From an uncultured Slackia sp. (GTDB lineage Bacteria > Actinomycetota > Coriobacteriia > Coriobacteriales > Eggerthellaceae): a stretch of DNA of 25,211 nucleotides. The DNA lies in contig CAKUIK010000033.1 of assembly GCA_934661005.1 (NCBI GenBank), positions 1 through 25,211 of the forward strand, written 5' to 3'. The notes under the pieces were generated by a model. That model searched no databases, was not told the origin of the DNA, and saw nothing but the letters and a program-made list of their open reading frames with translations. Below, one piece after another: positions 14,002-22,700 of this stretch (its first letter is position 1; each line of letters opens with the position of its first letter). The translations under genes were made by a program, and so were the position numbers.

Positions 14002-14721
14002 CTACAGCGTGCGAAGCGCGTCAACCAGAGCAGTTTTGCCCTCGGTCTTTGCATCCTTCATCTTAATGACCTTCGCGGGAACGCCAGCGACAACCGCGCC
14101 TGCAGGAACATCGCTCACCACAACAGCGCCGGCGGCAACAACAGCGCCCTCGCCCACGCGGCAGCCCTCGAGCACCACGGCGTTCGCGCCAATCATGACA
14201 TTGTCCTCAACAGTGACCGGCGTTGCGCTTGCGGGTTCGACCACGCCAGCGAGCACCGTGCCTGCGCCAATGTGGCAATGCTTGCCGACGATGGCGCGGC
14301 CGCCCAGCACCACGCCCATGTCGATCATGGTGCCCTCGCCAATCACGGCGCCGATGTTAATGACAGCGCCCATCATAATAACGGCGTTGTCGCCAATCTC
14401 GACCTGGTCGCGAATAATCGCGCCCGGCTCGATGCGCGCGTTGACTTCCTTCATGTCGAGCATGGGAACGGCGGAATTGCGGCAATCGTTCTCCACTTCG
14501 TAATAGTCAAACGCATCGGCATTCGACTCGAGCACGGGCTTGATGTCGGCCCAATCGCCGAACACGATTTTGCCCTTGCGGCCGCCGAACACCTTCACTT
14601 CGCCTTTCGAAGCGTTTGCCTTGTAGTTGACCTTCTGGCCAGGCTTCTCGCGCACATACACCTTTACCGGAGTTTTCTTTTCAGAAGTAGCGATGAAATT
14701 AATGATCTCTTCAGCGTTCAT
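14002..14721 (-). CDS. dapH: Tetrahydrodipicolinate N-acetyltransferase
   Basis: DapH acetylates tetrahydrodipicolinate with acetyl-CoA, the first step of the acetylase branch of lysine and diaminopimelate synthesis. The 239-residue protein closely resembles B. subtilis DapH as I remember it: an N-terminal domain with EEIINFIATSEKKTPVKVYV, then VENDCRNSAVPMLDMKEVNARIEPGAIIRDQVEIG leading into the left-handed beta-helix of hexapeptide repeats (about 95-215). This N-terminus separates it from the succinyl-using DapD. The start at 14721 has AGAGGA 7 bases upstream; the longer upstream frame would read into an inverted repeat. It is the last gene of lysA-dapA-dapB-dapH, separated from dapB by a 211-base gap with that repeat. 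Confidence 0.95.
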   Translation of the reverse strand: MNAEEIINFIATSEKKTPVKVYVREKPGQKVNYKANASKGEVKVFGGRKGKIVFGDWADIKPVLESNADAFDYYEVENDCRNSAVPMLDMKEVNARIEPGAIIRDQVEIGDNAVIMMGAVINIGAVIGEGTMIDMGVVLGGRAIVGKHCHIGAGTVLAGVVEPASATPVTVEDNVMIGANAVVLEGCRVGEGAVVAAGAVVVSDVPAGAVVAGVPAKVIKMKDAKTEGKTALVDALRTL

Positions 14722-14747
14722 GTTGATTCCTCTTGTTCTTTCCCGCC

Positions 14748-14900
14748 GATTCCGTCTGGGCGCGGCAAACCCCACGGAACCACAGCGGGCTACCGTTCAC
14801 TTCGTTCACTATGCGCCCGCTTGACTGCGTTTCATATTGAAATGAAGAACAAGCTTGAACGCAGACGATTCCGAAGGGCTTGCCGCGCCCAGACGGAATC
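14748..14900. repeat. 153-base element with perfect 21-base terminal inverted repeats
   Basis: Bases 14748-14768 and 14880-14900 are exact reverse complements over 21 bases (outer ends GATTCCGTC and GACGGAATC). Between them lie two further inverted repeats: AGCGGGC/GCCCGCT (14784-14790 with 14815-14821) and CTGCGTT/AACGCAG (14825-14831 with 14858-14864). The whole could fold into a stem with two side hairpins. It carries no reading frame. It sits inside the dap operon between dapB and dapH, like a small non-autonomous mobile element or a large mRNA structure. Confidence 0.85.
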
Positions 14901-14932
14901 TACCCAAACCGCGCATCTAACGCATGTTATTT

Positions 14933-15649
14933 CTAAAACATCAGCTCGTCGAAGCCATAGAACCCAGGTTCGCGCTCCACCAGCTTTTTCGCCGCAGCCA
15001 CAGCGCCCGACGCGAAAATGCGGCGGCTCGTGGCGCGGTGCGTAAGGGCGACTTCCTCGTCTTCGCCGAAGAAATGCACCGTATGAGTGCCTGCAACCGT
15101 GCCGCCGCGCAGCGCATGCACGCCGATTTCTCGAGCGGGACGCTTGCCGCACATGCCTTCGCGACCATACACCACGTCGTATTCGTCTTCGAGATTCACA
15201 GCCGAAAGCAGCAGCTTCGCGGTGCCGCTGGGCGCGTCGACCTTTTGGTTATGATGGGTTTCGACGATTTCGATATCGAAACCAGGCAGCGCCTTTGCGG
15301 CCTCGGCGGCCAAACGGCGCAACACCGCCACGCCAAGCGAGTAATTCGCGCTGTGGATAACAGGCGCCTTCTCGCCGAGCGCGCGAATGCGACCCATTTC
15401 GGCCTCGTCGTAGCCCGTCGTGCCGCTCACAAGGGCCGCACCCGTGCGATTCACATACGCTTCGACCAAGTCGAGCATGCTCTTATGCGAAAAATCAATC
15501 GCGACATCGGCGGCGGGAGCGGCGTCGGCCAGCTCATCCTTATTGTCGATGCCGATAATGCCTGCAAGCTCGAGCGATTCATCGGCTTCGACAAGTTCGC
15601 GGATGATGGTTCCCATGCGACCATCGCCGATAACAAGTACTGTGGTCAT
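14933..15649 (-). CDS. dapB: 4-hydroxy-tetrahydrodipicolinate reductase
   Basis: DapB reduces the DapA product to tetrahydrodipicolinate with NAD(P)H. The 238-residue protein has the nucleotide-binding loop GDGRMG (8-13), the SGTTGY motif (75-80) and the catalytic segment ETHHNQKVDAPSGTA (130-144) with the His-His pair and lysine of the family. The glycine loop reads GDGRMG where GxxGRMG is usual, still a normal variant. The start at 15649 is preferred over the ATG two codons upstream because AGAGGA then lies 6 bases away rather than touching the start codon. It follows dapA after 38 bases. Confidence 0.95.
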   Translation of the reverse strand: MTTVLVIGDGRMGTIIRELVEADESLELAGIIGIDNKDELADAAPAADVAIDFSHKSMLDLVEAYVNRTGAALVSGTTGYDEAEMGRIRALGEKAPVIHSANYSLGVAVLRRLAAEAAKALPGFDIEIVETHHNQKVDAPSGTAKLLLSAVNLEDEYDVVYGREGMCGKRPAREIGVHALRGGTVAGTHTVHFFGEDEEVALTHRATSRRIFASGAVAAAKKLVEREPGFYGFDELMF

Positions 15650-15687
15650 ATTCATTCCTCTTCGACAGTTGAAAGCAATTGGATGCG

Positions 15688-16578
15688 TTAGATAATGCCC
15701 GCGTTGCGCATTGCCTCGGCAATCGTCGCCTTCGCCGCATCGCTCGGCTCGCACAGCGGCTGGCGATACACGGCCTTGCCAAAGCCCATGAGTTCCAACG
15801 CGTATTTCACCGGAATGGGATTCACCTCGCAGAACAGCGAATCGACCAGCTCGATGCCCGCAAGCTGGGTTTTCAGCGCGGCGTCGCGATCGCCCGCAAG
15901 CCATGCGTGGCACATGTCGTGCACTTCCTTCGGCTGCACATTCGCCCAAACCGAAATGACGCCGCGGCTGCCCAACGCCATCATGGGCAGCACGATGTCG
16001 TCGTTGCCCGAGAACATGCAGAAATCATCAGACAGGTAGCGCGCGATCTTCGTCGCGTAGCCGATATTGCCCGAAGCTTCTTTAATGCCGAAGGCGTTGG
16101 GGTGCTTCGCCAGGCGAGCGACATTGCGCTCGGAAATGGAACAACCCGTACGACCAGGCACGTTATACAAAATGCAAGGAATATCGACCGCATCGAGCAC
16201 CGTGGTGAAATGGCGGTATATACCTTCCTCGTTCGACTTGTTGTAATACGGCGTAATGAGCAGCAGGCCATCGGCGCCCATCTTCTGGAAGCTCAAGCTC
16301 TTCTCGAGCATGGTTTGCGTGCTGTTCGAGCCGCTGCCCGCGATAACGGGCACGCGTCCCGCCACGCGATCGACGACGAACTTGCACACCTCGTCGTCTT
16401 CCTCGTGCGACATGGTCGACGACTCACCCGTGGTGCCCAACGTGAGCAGGGCGTCGGTTCCGTTTTCCAAATGGAAATCGACCAGGCTGCCAAGCGCCTC
16501 GAAGTCGACGCTGCCGTCTTCGGCGAACGGCGTGACGAGCGCCACAATGGAACCGCTCAAACCCTTCATATCTGCCAT
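15688..16578 (-). CDS. dapA: 4-hydroxy-tetrahydrodipicolinate synthase
   Basis: DapA condenses pyruvate with aspartate semialdehyde, the committed step towards diaminopimelate and lysine. The 296-residue TIM-barrel protein has the TTGES motif (49-53), Tyr138 in YNVPGRTG, and the Schiff-base lysine Lys166 in GIKEASG. Length is normal. The start at 16578 is set by AAAGGAA just upstream; the open frame above it has no family similarity. The 177-base gap after lysA holds several overlapping GC-rich inverted repeats, for example CGTCGTTT with AAACGACG just upstream of the start, but no gene. Confidence 0.96.
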   Translation of the reverse strand: MADMKGLSGSIVALVTPFAEDGSVDFEALGSLVDFHLENGTDALLTLGTTGESSTMSHEEDDEVCKFVVDRVAGRVPVIAGSGSNSTQTMLEKSLSFQKMGADGLLLITPYYNKSNEEGIYRHFTTVLDAVDIPCILYNVPGRTGCSISERNVARLAKHPNAFGIKEASGNIGYATKIARYLSDDFCMFSGNDDIVLPMMALGSRGVISVWANVQPKEVHDMCHAWLAGDRDAALKTQLAGIELVDSLFCEVNPIPVKYALELMGFGKAVYRQPLCEPSDAAKATIAEAMRNAGII

Positions 16579-16755
16579 GTTCTTTCCTTTCGTCGTTTTG
16601 ACAAACGACGAAGCGCTCGAGGCTGCGAGACCGTCGGGCGCTTCGCCAGGCCCTTTGTGCGTTTGCCCTCGCGCGTCGAAACACGTTCGGCCGCGCGGCG
16701 GGGCTGTTCGAAACACCGGGCGGCCTTTCTTTGGCTTTCGCCAGTCGGGCAACGC

Positions 16756-18054
16756 TTATTTCCCTTTGAGTTTCTCCGCGTCATAAGGGGCGCCGTCCAG
16801 CAATTCGTCGCAACCGTACAGCGTGGCGAAATAATCTGCTGGCACCTCGGCGCGACGGATGAGCTTCACGCTGCCGTTCTCACGAAGCAACAGCTCGGCG
16901 CTGCGCAGCTTGCCGTTGTAGTTGTAGCCCATGGAGTGGCCATGTGCGCCCGTATCATGAATCACGAGCACGTCGCCATCTTCGATTTCAGGCAGCGCGC
17001 GGTCAATCGCGAATTTGTCGTTGTTCTCGCACAGGCCGCCCACCACGTCATACACGTGATCGCACGGCGCATTTTCCTTGCCCGCCACGGTAATGTGATG
17101 GTACGAGCCGTACAGCGCAGGTCGCATGAGGTTCGCCGCACACGCATCGACGCCGATGTATTCCTTATAAATATGCTTGTGATGAATGGCCGTGGTAACC
17201 AAGCAGCCGTACGGGCCCATCATGAAGCGGCCCATTTCGGTGAAAATCGCCACATCGCCCATGCCGGCGGGCACGAGGATTTCCTCATACACACGACGGA
17301 CGCCTTCGCCAATCGCTCGAATATCGTTCGGTTCCCGACCAGGCTCATAGGGAATGCCCACGCCGCCAGACAGGTTGATGAACTCGACGTGCGCACCCGT
17401 TTCTTGTTGCAGCTGAACGGCCAGTTTGAACAACACGGCGGCAAGCTCGGGGTAATAATCGTTCGTCACGGTATTGCTGCACAGGAAAGCATGAATGCCG
17501 AAATGCTTGACGCCCTTGGCTTTCAGCGTGCGGAATGCCTCGAACAGCTGCTCGGTCGTCATGCCATATTTGGCATCGCCCGGGTTGTCCATAATGCCGT
17601 TGGAGATTTCGAAAAGCCCGCCGGGGTTGTAGCGGCAGCTCATGGTTTCAGGAATGCCGCCAATCGTTTTCTCGAGGAAATCGATATGCGAAATATCGTC
17701 GAGGTTGATGATGGCGCCGAGCTTTGCAGCCGCCTCGTAATCGGCCGCAGGGGTTTCGTTCGATGAGAACATAATGTCGTGGCCCGAAATGCCCATGGCG
17801 TCGCAAAGCTGCAGCTCAGTTGCCGAAGAGCAGTCGCACCCGCACCCATAGTCGCGCAGGATATCGATAAGAAACGGGTTCGGCGTGGCCTTTACCGCGA
17901 AGTATTCCTTAAAACCAGGGTTCCACGAGAACGCGTCTCGCACCGCTTCCATGTTGCGACGGATGCCCGCTTCGTCATAGAGATGAAACGGCGTGGGATA
18001 GTGCTCGATAATATCGTCGAGTTGAGCCTTCGAGACGAAGGGTTGCTTGTTCAT
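16756..18054 (-). CDS. lysA: Diaminopimelate decarboxylase
   Basis: LysA removes carbon dioxide from meso-diaminopimelate to give lysine, using pyridoxal phosphate. The 432-residue protein has the fold-type III pattern: the PLP lysine Lys55 in YFAVKATPNP, the phosphate-binding NLSGGVGIPY loop, FTEMGRFMMGPYG, and a late GGLCENNDKF where the family usually has CESxD. The start at 18054 gives the natural N-terminus MNKQPFVSKAQLDDIIEHYPTPFHLYDE; upstream residues of the open frame come from the leader. It heads the dap unit and its transcript begins with a lysine riboswitch, so lysine shuts off the unit. Confidence 0.95.
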   Translation of the reverse strand: MNKQPFVSKAQLDDIIEHYPTPFHLYDEAGIRRNMEAVRDAFSWNPGFKEYFAVKATPNPFLIDILRDYGCGCDCSSATELQLCDAMGISGHDIMFSSNETPAADYEAAAKLGAIINLDDISHIDFLEKTIGGIPETMSCRYNPGGLFEISNGIMDNPGDAKYGMTTEQLFEAFRTLKAKGVKHFGIHAFLCSNTVTNDYYPELAAVLFKLAVQLQQETGAHVEFINLSGGVGIPYEPGREPNDIRAIGEGVRRVYEEILVPAGMGDVAIFTEMGRFMMGPYGCLVTTAIHHKHIYKEYIGVDACAANLMRPALYGSYHHITVAGKENAPCDHVYDVVGGLCENNDKFAIDRALPEIEDGDVLVIHDTGAHGHSMGYNYNGKLRSAELLLRENGSVKLIRRAEVPADYFATLYGCDELLDGAPYDAEKLKGK

Positions 18055-18125
18055 GCGCGTCGCCTTTCTCAAAACATGCGCGCGACCCGGAAGAAAAGGA
18101 GGCCCTTTACCCCAAACCGCATAAC

Positions 18126-18161
18126 AAAAAAAACGCCAGCAAGGCACGGCCTCACTGGCGT
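18126..18161 (-). terminator. Riboswitch-linked terminator before lysA
   Basis: On the minus strand ACGCCAG...CTGGCGT (18155-18161 with 18133-18139), with inner GGC/GCC pairs, runs into eight T. It lies between the lysine aptamer and lysA, so it is the expected off-switch of the riboswitch. Confidence 0.9.
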
Positions 18162-18202
18162 CGCATGCGCGGCATACACCAGCGCAAAACATTTCACAGC
18201 AA

Positions 18203-18357
18203 GATAGCGCACCTGCGATTTCGCAGACAGTCTTGCGGGTGTTCCCCGCAAACCCATTCGCGCGCCGCGCCCGGCAACGCGAATTCGGCGGGCTTGCCTC
18301 GCTTTGGGGTCAACGCCTGCCGACTTCCCCAAGGCCCATCGCACCCGCGCCTCTATC
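18203..18357 (-). promoter_or_regulatory. Lysine riboswitch (L-box)
   Basis: The minus-strand leader of lysA carries the L-box hallmarks in order: GATAGAGGCGCG at the 5' end, a GGGGAAGTCGGCAGG segment, the GCCGAA motif, and GACTGTC near the 3' end. The closing helix P1 is formed by GATAG (18353-18357) with CTATC (18203-18207). The aptamer is about 155 bases, followed by a terminator and then lysA. This is exactly where L-boxes control lysine genes. The likely effect is premature termination when lysine is bound, repressing lysA-dapA-dapB-dapH. Confidence 0.88.
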
Positions 18358-18366
18358 GTTCGAATG

Positions 18367-18395
18367 AAACTATCACTTTAGTGCGCTAAAGTCAA
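18367..18395 (-). promoter_or_regulatory. Promoter of the lysA operon
   Basis: On the minus strand a -35 TTGACT (18390-18395) and an extended -10 TGATAGTTT (-10 hexamer 18367-18372) are 17 bases apart. Transcription would start just before the riboswitch P1 helix. Confidence 0.65.
18375..18392. promoter_or_regulatory. Palindromic operator candidate in the divergent promoter region
   Basis: ACTTTAG (18375-18381) and CTAAAGT (18386-18392) are perfect 7-base inverted repeats with a 4-base centre. The site fills the spacer of the lysA promoter and overlaps the expected -35 of the divergent deacetylase promoter. A dimeric repressor bound here would block both. Confidence 0.5.
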
Positions 18396-18406
18396 AGCGC
18401 GAAGGC

Positions 18407-18412
18407 TATAAT
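18407..18412 (+). promoter_or_regulatory. -10 box of the M20 deacetylase promoter
   Basis: A perfect TATAAT lies 38 bases before the start codon. The matching -35 position (about 18384-18389) has poor similarity to TTGACA and lies within the palindrome, which suggests an activator or a weak promoter. Confidence 0.5.
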
Positions 18413-18450
18413 GCGCGAGAATTCAAGGAACTTTTAGACGAAGAGGCACT

Positions 18451-19641
18451 ATGAACGAATGCGAACCCCTCAACGGCGCGTTTGCCGACCCCACGCTGGC
18501 CGACCTCGAGAAATACCGCCGCGACCTACACCAAATTCCTGAAGTTGACTTCGATTTGCCGAAAACCATCGCGTACGTGCATTCGGTCATCGATGAATTG
18601 CCGTGCGAAGTGTTCGAGCCGTGCCGCTCAACCGTGTGCGCGTTTTTCGACCGCGGAAGCGATCACACCACCGCCATTCGAACCGACATGGACGCGCTGC
18701 CCGTAACCGAGAAATCGGGCGTGCCGTTCTGCTCGACGCACGCCGGACAGATGCACGCGTGTGGGCATGACGGGCATATGGCCATGGCGCTCGGCCTTGC
18801 GCGGCATATTGCGGCGCATCTCGACGAGCTCGAACGCAACGTGCTCATCGTGTTCCAGCCCGCCGAAGAAACCACGGGCGGCGCGCAGTTCATCTGCGAA
18901 TCGGGCACGTTCGAGAAATACCACGTCGATCGCATTTTCGGCTTCCATTTGTGGCCCGATTTGCCGAAGGGCCACATCGCAAGCCGCCCTGGCGCACTGC
19001 TTGCCGCCACGAGCGAAAGCACGTTCACGTTCTTCGGCAAAGCCACGCATATCGCCAAGGCCGAAGATGGCGCCGATTCCATGGAAGCGGGCATGCGCTT
19101 TATTCTGGAGGCGTACGACTACATGGCGCAGCGCGCGCACGAAGAACCCTGCACATTCAAATGCGGCCTGCTTCAAAGCGGCCAGGCGCGCAACGTGATT
19201 TCGTCGCGCACGTATATCGAAGGCACGCTGCGCACGTTCAGCGAAAAAATGGGCACCGAAGCGAAAGAGGCGCTGCGCGAGATTGCCGAGCGCCGCGCTG
19301 CGGAAGCAGGCTGCACCGTCGATGTCGACTTTAGCGAGGGCTACCCGCCGGTAGTGAACAACGAGGAACTGTTCGAGCTTGCCGCGCAACATATCGATGT
19401 GACCGAGCTTCCCAAACCGCTGCTTATTGCGGAAGATTTCGCGTTCTACCAGCGCCATTTGCCCGGCGTGTTCCTGCTTTTGGGAACGGGCACGGGCATT
19501 CCGCTGCATGCCGATACTTTCAATTTCGACGAAGAAGTGCTCATGGCTGGACTGGAAACGTACAAGAAGCTCATTCGTATTCCGCAATCAAGAATGGCAA
19601 GACAAGGACTCAAAGGCGGAACAACGCAGCAAGCGCGATGA
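18451..19641 (+). CDS. M20 family amidohydrolase, probable N-acetyl-diaminopimelate deacetylase
   Basis: The 396-residue protein belongs to the M20D amidohydrolases, which remove acyl groups from amino-acid derivatives with two metal ions. The RRDLHQIPEV opening, the metal site HACGHDGH (102-109, Cys104 and His106), QPAEE (Glu139-Glu140) and GFHLWPD (His166) are all present. In B. subtilis the M20D enzyme YkuR/DapL is encoded next to DapH and deacetylates N-acetyl-LL-diaminopimelate. Here the gene is divergent from a dap operon with dapH and shares its control region, so the same role is likely (gene name dapL), but general hippurate/IAA-amino-acid hydrolases look similar. AAGAGG lies 6 bases before the ATG. 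Confidence 0.85.
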   Translation: MNECEPLNGAFADPTLADLEKYRRDLHQIPEVDFDLPKTIAYVHSVIDELPCEVFEPCRSTVCAFFDRGSDHTTAIRTDMDALPVTEKSGVPFCSTHAGQMHACGHDGHMAMALGLARHIAAHLDELERNVLIVFQPAEETTGGAQFICESGTFEKYHVDRIFGFHLWPDLPKGHIASRPGALLAATSESTFTFFGKATHIAKAEDGADSMEAGMRFILEAYDYMAQRAHEEPCTFKCGLLQSGQARNVISSRTYIEGTLRTFSEKMGTEAKEALREIAERRAAEAGCTVDVDFSEGYPPVVNNEELFELAAQHIDVTELPKPLLIAEDFAFYQRHLPGVFLLLGTGTGIPLHADTFNFDEEVLMAGLETYKKLIRIPQSRMARQGLKGGTTQQAR

Positions 19642-19708
19642 CCTCGAAACAGAGACCACAAGCTCGCGCATGCAGCAACTCGCCAGCTAGCTTAATTGAC
19701 GAACAAAG

Positions 19709-19741
19709 AAAAGGCGCGACCCATTTGGGCCGCGCCTTTTT
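19709..19741. terminator. Bidirectional terminator between deacetylase and adhesin genes
   Basis: AAAAGGCGCG (19709-19718) pairs with CGCGCCTTTT (19731-19740), with inner CCCA/TGGG pairs. T runs follow on both strands. It ends the deacetylase gene on the plus strand and lies 16 bases past the adhesin stop on the minus strand. Confidence 0.9.
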
Positions 19742-19756
19742 CATGAAAGGCTTTTT

Positions 19757-22700
19757 CTATTCGCTCCTCTTACGCAGACGGCGCAAGGAAGCGGCACACG
19801 CGACAGCAGCGACAGCGGAAGCAAGGCCGACCATTCCTTGAGCAAGCATGTGGGTGGGGTCGTTCGTCTTGGCGAAGAACCCACCGTGCGGCGCATCAGG
19901 AGTACGAGAGTCCTCAGGCGTCTGCGGTTGCTCAGGCACCTGCGGGTCATCGGGCGTCGGCAGCTGTTCCTCGTATTTGTTGTCAAACAGCGCGGCGGCG
20001 CCATTGGCGGCGGCGCAGGAGTACTCGACCGAGCTCGCCTTGAGCGCGCCGTCGCCGTTGTCGGCGCCAACGGTCACTTTGACGGTCACGGACTGGGCCA
20101 TCGTCCAACCGATGGTCGCGGGCGTGGTCTCACCGATGACGTACTCGTAAGTCTTGCCAGCGTCGGCCAGGCCGAACTTGATGTCGCCGAAGGAAACAGG
20201 CTCGCCGCCCGCGGTCTGCACGACATTATTCTCGGGCATCGGCGCGCCGAGCGTCTTCGCCTCGAGCTTGAAATCGAATCTCACATCAGCGTCGGGCACC
20301 TTGCCGTTTACGGTCTTCACAACGCTCAAGGCCACAGAACCAGTGGCTGCATAGGAATTCTTGAAGCCCGGAACAGTCTCGGAGCCATCGTAGGTGGTTT
20401 TCGCGGAAAGCTCGCCCGTGGTCGAATCCTGCGTCACGGAAACATGTACCTTGGCCTGTTTGGCGTCATAGGTAACGCCTTTAGCGTCAGCGCCAACCTT
20501 CGCAACCTCGGAAAGAACGTAGTCATGCTCGCCGACAGCATTGTAGGTAAGCGCATCGGCAGGGAAAACAACCTTGCCATCGGCATCGTTGGTCGCAGTG
20601 GCAACTACTTTGTCGTCGCTCTTCAGCTGGAAGTCAAACTCGCCCGCCTTAAGGGCGCGACCAGCAAGCGTCTTTGACGCCTCTACCGTTGCCACCGTGG
20701 CAGCGGGCCTGAAGGTGTTGGTGATGGTTTGGACTTCGGTCGATTTGCTGTCGCCATACGTGACGGCCGCGACGAGTTTGCCATCTTTCTCGGCAACGTC
20801 GACGTTGGCCTTCACGACCTGATTGGAGTATTCAATTGAACTATCGGTGCCTTTGACTTCGGAAATGGTGTACTCGCCGCCGTCAGAGACGGAAGTAATG
20901 GCGACATCCTTGAAAACCACCGAACCATCGGCGGCGTTCGTGGTGCGCGCGACTTCCTTATCGCCCTTCTTCAAAACGAACGTAAACTCACCAGCCTTGA
21001 GGTCGCGGCCGCCTTCGAGCACCTTTTTCACCTGCGCGGTAAACGACGTGGAAGTCGGCGCAGGCTTGGTCCAAGTATTGTTGAACAGCGCGGCGGTGCC
21101 ATCGGCGTTCACGTTGCTGTACTCAACCGTCACGGGAATGACCGTCGGAGCGTCGTCGGTCGGCATTCCGACTTTAACCGTCGCGGTCACATCGCCCGCC
21201 ATAGTCCACACGTTGCCATCATTGGGCGCAGATGAAGTCTCATGAATGGCGTAGGTATAGGTCTTCCCAACGTCTTCCTTGGTGAAGCCGATCGTGCCAA
21301 AGGAAGCAATGCTTGCTCCGGTCGTTGTCGCCGAGGTGCGCTCGGGCATCTTCGCATTGGAGGCGTCATCCTTGCCCGCAACGGAGAACTCGAAGCTCTG
21401 GTCGTTGGCAGGATCGGCGCTGTTGACCTGCTTCACCACGTTAAGCTCAATAGAGCCAGTCGGTTCGGTGATCTTCTCGTCAAAAACGCTGAATGTCGTG
21501 CCGCTGTTGGGAGTGATACCGAGCGACTGCGCCTTCGCGAACGCCGCGGCGTAATCGGCCTTGGCTTGCTCGCTCGCGCCGCTGAACATCACATAAGTCG
21601 GCGCGGTGTTGGAAATCTTATAGCCCGCGGGAGCCTTAGTCTCCTCGTAGCAATAAAGTGTGGCGGCGTCGAGCGGGTGCTCCTTGTCGCCGAACTTGGC
21701 AATGCCATTCTTGTCCGTTGCCTTCGGATTGTCGCCAACGGTCGCGACCTTCGACTTCACAAGGCTGTTCGCCGTTGATTTATCAAGGTCGATCTGGTAA
21801 AGAGTGAATTCGGCGCCCTCAAGGGGTTCCTTGCCCGTCTCATCGGTCTTATTAACGGTAATGCCATAGCTCGTGGCATCGGTGCCGGCGTTGGACTTCT
21901 GAACTACCCACTTTTGATCATGGTGCGCAGATGACGAAGCGAAGCCTTGCATGCTCACGTCGTTTTCAATTTTCACTTCAGTGCCAAGAGCGCCCTGGGG
22001 AGCAACGTCGTACGTCACCGTGAGCGCTTTGGAATTTGGAACCGTAAGCGTGAGCACCGTCGAGGTACTTCCGTCTAAATTCGGCTGATTCTTCAGCGTA
22101 TAGGAAACGCCGTCGGTGACCTCTTTTCCATCCTTGTCAGTAACTTTGAGGGTGCCATTGGTGAAGCTCGCACCTGCGCTCATGGTATCAACCAGCGTCA
22201 ACGAGCCGGAGACGCCGAGCGTCTGCGCGTTCGGGTTTACCGTGATGGTGTACTTAACATGCGAATTGTCACTCGCGCGAACGGCCTGCTTGTCGAGCAC
22301 TTTGTTGTTGACGGTAACCTTGCCTGTTCCTTCAGGGAAGTGTGTTTGACCCGCATCGGCCTCGGCAGTGTTGACGAAGTCTTTAGATACACCGGCATCG
22401 ACGGCGGACTGCTTGATGGCGGTCTGATAAGTCAGTTTTACATACCCCCTCCAAGAGCCCGCCTCATTCACCATGCTCTGCGTTGGGATGGTAAATGCCG
22501 CGACGCCCTTCTCGGTAGAGGGTTCCGCGCGAAGCTCCGGCCAATCGCCAGCACTGTCGAAGCCACTGGAGCCGCACAGCCAATAGCGAGAAGACCCGCC
22601 CACGTATGACATTCCTTCGCCAAGCGTGTCTTTCACCACAACGTCGGCACCCTTGAGGTCGGACCCGGCATTATGGGTCCAGGTATTCGGCTCATCGCAG

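Noticed and set aside
15679..17766. Long plus-strand frame of 695 codons opposite dapA and lysA
   Set aside because: Antisense shadow spanning two well-defined enzymes and the gap between them; high GC at codon ends removes stops on the opposite strand.
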